From Arion vulgaris (Eukaryota; Mollusca; Gastropoda; Stylommatophora; Arionidae): DNA of 64,000 nucleotides. The DNA lies in contig CM036754.1 in the NCBI GenBank assembly GCA_020796225.1, forward strand, positions 46,246,084 through 46,310,083, read 5' to 3'. The translations under genes and the position numbers were made by a program. Numbering within the stretch: the stretch's first letter is position 1; each line of letters opens with the position of its first letter. This document shows, in pieces, positions 60,401 to 64,000 of the stretch. Below the pieces are notes generated by a model. It was not told the origin of the DNA. It made no database searches and was given only the letters and a program-made list of their open reading frames with translations.

Positions 60401-61494
60401 TTTCAGTTTTTACTTTTTCATAATCTTTATTTTATCCTTCTTCTTTGAATGCTCCATATCGCCACTTGTTAAATCGCTCTGTGATTTTTATGTGATCTAA
60501 GCCTAAGAGCAATTATATGTTGTGTCAGTTATGCACCTGCAAGTAGGACAGCACATCTGATTTCTGCAAAGCTTTTTATTTACTAAGGTAGCTTCCCTAG
60601 GCCTCTACCTTAGTTGCCTCTTACGATATGCCTTGTAGGTCGCAGTGTTACTATTCTTTGCTTCTCTTGCCAGCCCTGGCTACATACATCAGTCACCTCC
60701 TACGATATGCCGTGTAGGTCGCAGTGTTACTATTCTTTGCTTCTCTTGCCAGCCCTGGCTACATACATCAGTCACCTCCTACGATATGCCTTGTAGGTCA
60801 CAGTGTTACTATTCTTTGCTTCTCTTGCCAGCCCTGGCTACATACATCAGTCACCTCCTACGACATGCCTTGTAGATCGCAGTGTTACTATTCTTTGCTT
60901 TCCTTGTGGGTCCCGGTGATTTTTATTTTATCCAAGAATCATATTTTTAGGGAAATATTTTAGACATATAAAACAACATGATTCTCTGTAGAAGATCATT
61001 CTGGAAGGCATGATACCAGGCAGACGTGAGAAAGGAAGACACGTGAGAAGATAAGTGTAAGATGTCATAGACGAGTGAGTATGTCTGCGACAGTCACAGG
61101 AGACCTCTCGCAGGACATGGAGGCAGTTAGAACTGCTGTCATGGGAGTCAAGTTCCAGCAGCGACAATCTCTAGATGATGATGGATGATGATAAAAATCA
61201 TATTTCAGCAAATGTTCCGTTTATATCCAAGTATTATATTTTAGCAAATGTTCCGTTTATATCCAAGTATCATATTTTAGCAAATGTTCCATTGTTGTCC
61301 AAATATAAACATTGCTTATTTCTGTGATCCTGTCCAAATATAAACATTGCTTATTTCTGTGATCCTAACAGGTAACAACAGGTTGCAAATCAACATGCAA
61401 GACTGGTCTGGCAATAGTAAAAATGCTGTGTATTCTGGTTTTTACTTGGAGGACAGAACCACCAGATACAGACTTCATGTTGGACCATACCAAG
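54369..61494 (+). CDS. FReD gene B: fibrinogen-related protein, exons 1-4 (3' part outside window)
   Basis: Exons 54369-54495, 56412-56488, 57510-57675 and 61372-61494 have exactly the same lengths and phases as gene A exons 1-4 and all use GT-AG. The product starts with the same signal peptide (MAGFAHSMIVVLLLFICN), then DCTSLLKAGYNVSGVYRL, SCEFIDGTAFTVIVRRW, YENGFGNPADNYWAGL, LQINMQDWSGN and TTRYRLHVGPYQ. Both N-terminal cysteines are kept. The remaining two, the FST-D block and the stop should be in exons 5 and 6, which I do not find before 64,000. The exon 4 end and its donor are amplified about 26-fold (61,475-62,485), which may affect splicing. Secreted lectin-like role by family; whether the gene is intact is not shown. 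Confidence 0.85.
54965..55190 (-). mobile_element. LINE (second family) 3' UTR fragment in gene B intron 1
   Basis: TAGCCATCCATAGCAAGCGA, GTGTGCTTCTGCACCTCTGG, CACAATCCCCTACCACAGGT and GGTTAGACATGTGGGTG match 39,711-39,880. Confidence 0.75.
55855..56247. mobile_element. Unclassified 0.39-kb insertion in gene B intron 1
   Basis: CAGGATTC on both sides (55,847-55,854 and 56,248-56,255); gene A (18,395-18,425) has one uninterrupted ACCAGGATTCATTCTGAAGA. The right end is TTTTTTAAAAA. The interior (CTGGGTTCGCTCTCTCCTTC, AGCCTTTGGCTGTTTCCAGC) matches 51,680-51,800 reversed. No coding content. Confidence 0.7.
56412..56488 (+). CDS. FReD gene B exon 2
   Basis: 77 nt, acceptor GTCTACAG|AT, donor CCGG|GTATGT. 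First fibrinogen-domain cysteine; 3 of 26 residues differ from gene A. Confidence 0.92.
56870..56960. repeat. 31-bp tandem repeat in gene B intron 2, about 3 units
   Basis: Units AGAAGTGAGCTCAGCAAGGT plus TTCTGCCAACA; one unit only in gene A (19,702-19,732). Confidence 0.9.
57000..57420 (+). pseudogene. LINE 3' ORF remnants in gene B intron 2
   Basis: Counterpart of 19,740-20,187: TCCAACTCAGGACAGGACAT, GTCACCATACGCTGAGAGAC and the terminal GATGACTAAAACTAAAC. Shared by both gene copies. Confidence 0.75.
57510..57675 (+). CDS. FReD gene B exon 3
   Basis: 166 nt, acceptor AATCTACAG|CTATCA, donor CAAG|GTTAGA. Second cysteine and YENGFGNPADNYWAGL hallmark. Confidence 0.93.
58290..58800 (+). mobile_element. 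Penelope-like terminal-repeat remnant in gene B intron 3, interrupted by a LINE
   Basis: CTTGATAAAACCCTTTGATC-GAAACG and AAACTACAGTACTTTG, then after the insert TTTTACTGCAGTCTTCC, match 23,720-24,000. The insert is 58,371-58,577. Confidence 0.65.
58371..58577 (+). mobile_element. 207-bp 5'-truncated LINE with TSD and empty site in gene A
   Basis: ACTTTGTTT at 58,362-58,370 and 58,578-58,586. It reads GHVMRREGLEHIVTTGKIEG and, in a shifted frame, RDLWRSMIAYASRHGT then stop, with a GATGATG tail. Gene A at 23,797-23,830 carries the uninterrupted site. Confidence 0.87.
58913..60353 (+). mobile_element. RNase-H-bearing LINE (third family) with 9-bp TSD in gene B intron 3
   Basis: AGACTAATT at 58,904-58,912 and 60,354-60,362. 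RT C-terminus: RPVLVYGIAAWDKESN, NRAAHITGAMKATPITAMEA; then RNase H LHLYTDGSAKNAISYEGGG (frame to 59,672), VVIFTDAQLAVKALKSS, VIEWIPSHCNI, DEEADRLAKAGG; then CHCEQTDMTVEHILQDCPLL and NSRIYVEIWYISLAVIARD. Multiple frame breaks. The related site in gene A (27,150-27,175) is uninterrupted, so it inserted after the duplication. Confidence 0.88.
60530..60930 (-). mobile_element. SINE B, reverse orientation, with internal 79-bp tandem amplification
   Basis: CACCTGCAAGTAGGACAGCA, TTTACTAAGGTAGCTTCCCT match SINE B reversed. From 60,615 to 60,905 the segment CTACGATATGCCTTGTAGGT through CAGTCACCTC (79 bp) is repeated about 3.7 times. Same insertion as 28,241-28,345 in gene A, which lacks the amplification. 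Confidence 0.8.
61203..61300. repeat. 36-bp repeat, 2.5 units, before gene B exon 4
   Basis: AGCAAATGTTCCGTTTATAT and CCAAGTATTATATTTT units; 17 units at the same place in gene A. Next, a 35-bp segment (TGTCCAAATATAAACATTGC...) is doubled at 61,297-61,366. Confidence 0.9.
61372..61494 (+). CDS. FReD gene B exon 4
   Basis: 123 nt, acceptor GATCCTAACAG|GT, first donor CCAAG|GTATAT at 61,494/61,495. LQINMQDWSGN and TTRYRLHVGPYQ. Its last 20-odd bases are the unit of the following array, so the donor used cannot be assigned from sequence alone. Confidence 0.88.
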
Positions 61495-62485
61495 GTATAT
61501 CCCATTCATACTTCATGTTGGACCATACCAAGGTATATCCCATTCATACTTCATGTTGGACCATACCAAGGTATATCCCATTCAGACTTCATGTTGGACC
61601 ATACCAAGGTATATCCCATTCATACTTCATGTTGGACCATACCAAGGTATATCCCATTCATACTTCATGTTGGACCATACCAAGGTATATCTCATTCATA
61701 CTTCATGTTGGACCATACCAAGGTATATCCCATTCATACTTCATGTTGGACCATACCAAGGTATATCCCATTCAGACTTCATGTTGGACCATACCAAGGT
61801 ATATCCCATTCATACTTCATGTTGGACCATACCAAGGTATATCCCATTCATACTTCATGTTGGACCATACCAAGGTATATCCCATTCATACTTCATGTTG
61901 GACCATACCAAGGTATATCCCATTCATACTTCATGTTGGACCATACCAAGGTATATCCCATTCATACTTCATGTTGGACCATACCAAGGTATATCCCATT
62001 CAGACTTCATGTTGGACCATACCAAGGTATATCCCATTCAGACTTCATGTTGGACCATACCAAGGTATATCCCATTCAGACTTCATGTTGGACCATACCA
62101 AGGTATATCCCATTCATACTTCATGTTGGACCATACCAAGGTATATCCCATTCATACTTCATGTTGGACCATACCAAGGTATATCCCATTCAGACTTCAT
62201 GTTGGACCATACCAAGGTATATCCCATTCAGACTTCATGTTGGACCATACCAAGGGCTCACTCCCATTCATACATCATGTTGGACCATACTGTTGTATAT
62301 CTCCCATTCAATACTTCATATTGCAACCATACTAAGTATATCCCATTATACTTAAAGTTGACCATACCAACGTATCAGTCCCATGTCATACTTATGTTGG
62401 ACCATACAAGGTATATCCCATTCAGACTTCATGTTGGACCATACCAAGGTATATCCCATTCAGACTTCATGTTGGACCATACCAA
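61475..62485. repeat. 38-bp tandem array built from exon 4 end plus splice donor, about 26 units
   Basis: Units ACTTCATGTTGGACCATACC plus AAGGTATATCCCATTCAT (CATTCAG in about a third). The first 23 bases equal the last bases of exon 4 and the rest is the start of intron 4, so each unit carries CCAAG|GTATAT. A patch at 62,250-62,410 has many indels and then clean units resume. Gene A has one unit. Confidence 0.96.
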
Positions 62486-62599
62486 GTCTCACCTCTGCAG
62501 CAGTCATGCTCAAATCATCAGTTTTGGATATATCTTGTTTTGTCATTCTCCAACATTCTAATCCCCACAGTTTCTATTTATTCTGTCAACCAACTTAAT

Positions 62600-62945
62600 C
62601 TCACTTTAAAGTACCACATCTGGAGTTATACTGTAGAATAATGTTCAATCTGACTCATGCCAAACCGTACAGTACCACATCTGGAGTTATACTGTAGAAT
62701 AATGTTCAATCTGACTCATGCTAAACCGTACAGTACCACATCTGGAGTTATACTGTAGAATAATGTTCAATCTTGACTCATCCAAACCTGTACAGTACCA
62801 CATCTGAGTTATACTGTAGAATAATGTTCAATCTGACTCATGCCAAACCGTACAGTACCACATCTGGAGTTATACTGTAGAATAATGTTCAATCTGACTC
62901 ATGCCAAACCGTACAGTACCACATCTGGAGTTATACTGTAGAATA
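62600..62945. repeat. 61-bp tandem array, about 5.6 units
   Basis: Units ACAGTACCACATCTGGAGTT, ATACTGTAGAATAATGTTCA, ATCTGACTCATGCCAAACCG, T. Gene A has one unit in the opposite orientation at 29,386-29,450. Confidence 0.93.
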
Positions 62946-62949
62946 ATAC

Positions 62950-63430
62950 GTCTTCTTTGGTTCTACTCTTTGTCGGATTGCCTCCTTCCATGATGGTCTT
63001 CTCCAGCCCTTCATGTTTTTTCTTTCTCGAATCCTGTTTGCCTCACAGCATCAGGTCAAGCAGAGATTTCTAAAATGGGCAATTGTGTGCGTAACATAGT
63101 GTCTTTCATCGGCTCTGTTATCTCTGCTGTCCATCTTTTGCGTGGCTGCCCTTTTGCTTTGTATACATTGTATCGGAGCAGCATTGCTCTTTGAGGTGCA
63201 CTGTCTGTTGGTAATCTGCTTACGTGGCCAAACCATTTAATTTGTTGTTTCTTGATGAAGCCTAGTACTGATGTTGTACCCACTTTTTTTCTGATGTTTT
63301 CATTTCTCGACCGGCCTCTTCCTGTTACACCCAGCATTCTGCTAGACACTTCATCTCTGTTGTGACTAGTTTTCTTCTATCATTTGTTGTCAGTGACCAG
63401 GTTTGGCACTGGTAGCATAATGTGAGCAGC
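62950..63430 (-). pseudogene. LINE fragment (GAA-tail family)
   Basis: Minus strand: RMLGVTGRGRSRNENIRKKV, SVLGFIKKQQIKWFGHVSRL, DSAPQRAMLLRYN, AKGQPRKRWTAEIT. Close to 43,700-43,990. Confidence 0.85.
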
Positions 63431-63443
63431 TCATATGCCATTC

Positions 63444-63570
63444 TTTCAAATGAGAGCTGCTTGGAATTTGTTTAAATGTATTTAGTTGCCTATTGGCTCT
63501 ATCAAGACTCCCACCCTTTAGCAGCTATCAAGTGGGCACTACACTTTGATCTTAGCCAAAAGGCAGGGAA
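63444..63570 (-). pseudogene. U2 snRNA-like element (copy in gene B region)
   Basis: The reverse complement starts ATCGCTTCCCTGCCTTTTGG, CTAAGATCAAAGTGTAGTG, against U2 ATCGCTTCTCGGCCTTTTGG, CTAAGATCA-AGTGTAGTA. Distal part AATACATTTAAACAAATTCC-AAGCAG is weakly like the U2 Sm-site region (AATATATTAAATGGATTTTT-GGAGCAG). The middle is diverged. It could be a U2 pseudogene, or a short element that captured a U2 head. Paralogous to 33,383-33,494. Confidence 0.62.
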
Positions 63571-63599
63571 GCGATCACTTTCTTTCTCATGTATAGAGT

Positions 63600-63720
63600 G
63601 TTGGATGTTTTAATCGTAGAAGTCGACTCAATTCCATAAAAAAGATTGAACAAGTTGCCCGGATAGAGCGATGTGGAGAAATATTGCTTGTATGGTCCTA
63701 TGTAACATAATGGTAGCGAG
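63600..63720 (+). pseudogene. LINE 3' end fragment
   Basis: GAACAAGTTGCCCGGATAGA and ATGTGGAGAAATATTGCTTG then TGGTCCTATGTAACATAATG match the same 3' ORF end as 16,990-17,100. Confidence 0.6.
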
Positions 63721-63940
63721 GAAAACAACATCCTATCTTCTACCCATGCAAAATACTGTGAGTAGGTCAAACGGATCTTTGTGGTGTTCAGGGACAATCC
63801 CCAGGTAACAGTGACATATTTTTCTCTCCTTGAAACTTAAAATGAGAGATAACTGCTGTGACCATGATAATCTACTGGTTATCAGTGAGAAATGTGAACT
63901 TGAATTATCTCAAGTGGTTTTCAAAGCTGAAAAAACTGGC
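63721..63940. other. Spacer, nothing recognised
   Basis: No exon 5 of gene B, RNA or repeat is seen here. Confidence 0.45.
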
Positions 63941-63944
63941 ACAC

Positions 63945-64000
63945 ATATTTGTAGATGAGAAGACTCTTCTTCGAATGTTCCATATTGGCCACTTGTTAAC
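63945..64000 (-). mobile_element. SINE B edge, reverse orientation, cut by window end
   Basis: CTTCTTCGAATGTTCCATAT and GCCACTTGTTAAC are the reverse complement of the SINE B 3' end (compare 24,245-24,280 and 60,438-60,475). Confidence 0.6.

Noticed and set aside
63570..64000. Exon 5 of FReD gene B
   Set aside because: No match to the MPFST-D block or an acceptor in the right phase; it is probably beyond the window.

Overview
This window is animal nuclear DNA with no sign of a prokaryote. It holds an intron-split secreted lectin-type gene (fibrinogen-related domain, FReD) in two same-strand tandem copies about 36.8 kb apart. Both copies sit among tandem repeats, non-LTR retrotransposon (LINE) debris, Penelope-like elements, tRNA-derived SINEs and one DNA transposon. 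FReD families are strongly expanded in molluscs, amphioxus, echinoderms and other invertebrates. I infer an aquatic invertebrate and cannot name the phylum from sequence alone.

Layout. 1-16,275 is one noisy tandem array of a 39-bp monomer. 17,570-36,999 is FReD gene A: six exons (127, 77, 166, 123, 72 and 200 nt; 254 residues), all splice sites canonical and phases consistent. Its introns hold tandem arrays (57, 38, 32, 53, 15/31, 36, 39, 39, 34 and 19 bp and others) plus LINE and SINE insertions. 37,000-53,700 is a repeat graveyard: several RNase-H-bearing LINE fragments, other LINEs, a 68-bp array, Penelope-like fragments with a GIY-YIG domain, and a 2,175-bp IS630/Tc1/mariner-type transposon with 102-bp inverted repeats, TA duplication and exact DD82E spacing (broken transposase). 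54,369-61,494 holds exons 1-4 of FReD gene B with exon lengths identical to gene A. Exons 5 and 6 lie beyond the window or are lost.

The most striking pattern comes from comparing the two copies. At about ten places, a sequence present once or twice in one copy is a tandem array at the paralogous position of the other. Examples are about 400 versus 2 units upstream, 49 versus a partial unit in intron 3, and 17 versus 2.5 before exon 4. In the reverse direction, 26 units versus 1 are built on the end of exon 4 with its splice donor in gene B. Insertions with target-site duplications and visible empty sites in the sister copy allow a relative chronology.

The FReD proteins are predicted secreted, single-domain lectin-like molecules, probably in recognition or innate immunity (inference from the family). 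Everything else recognisable as protein-coding is transposon-derived and mostly broken. Many long reading frames here are only tandem arrays read through and are not annotated as genes.
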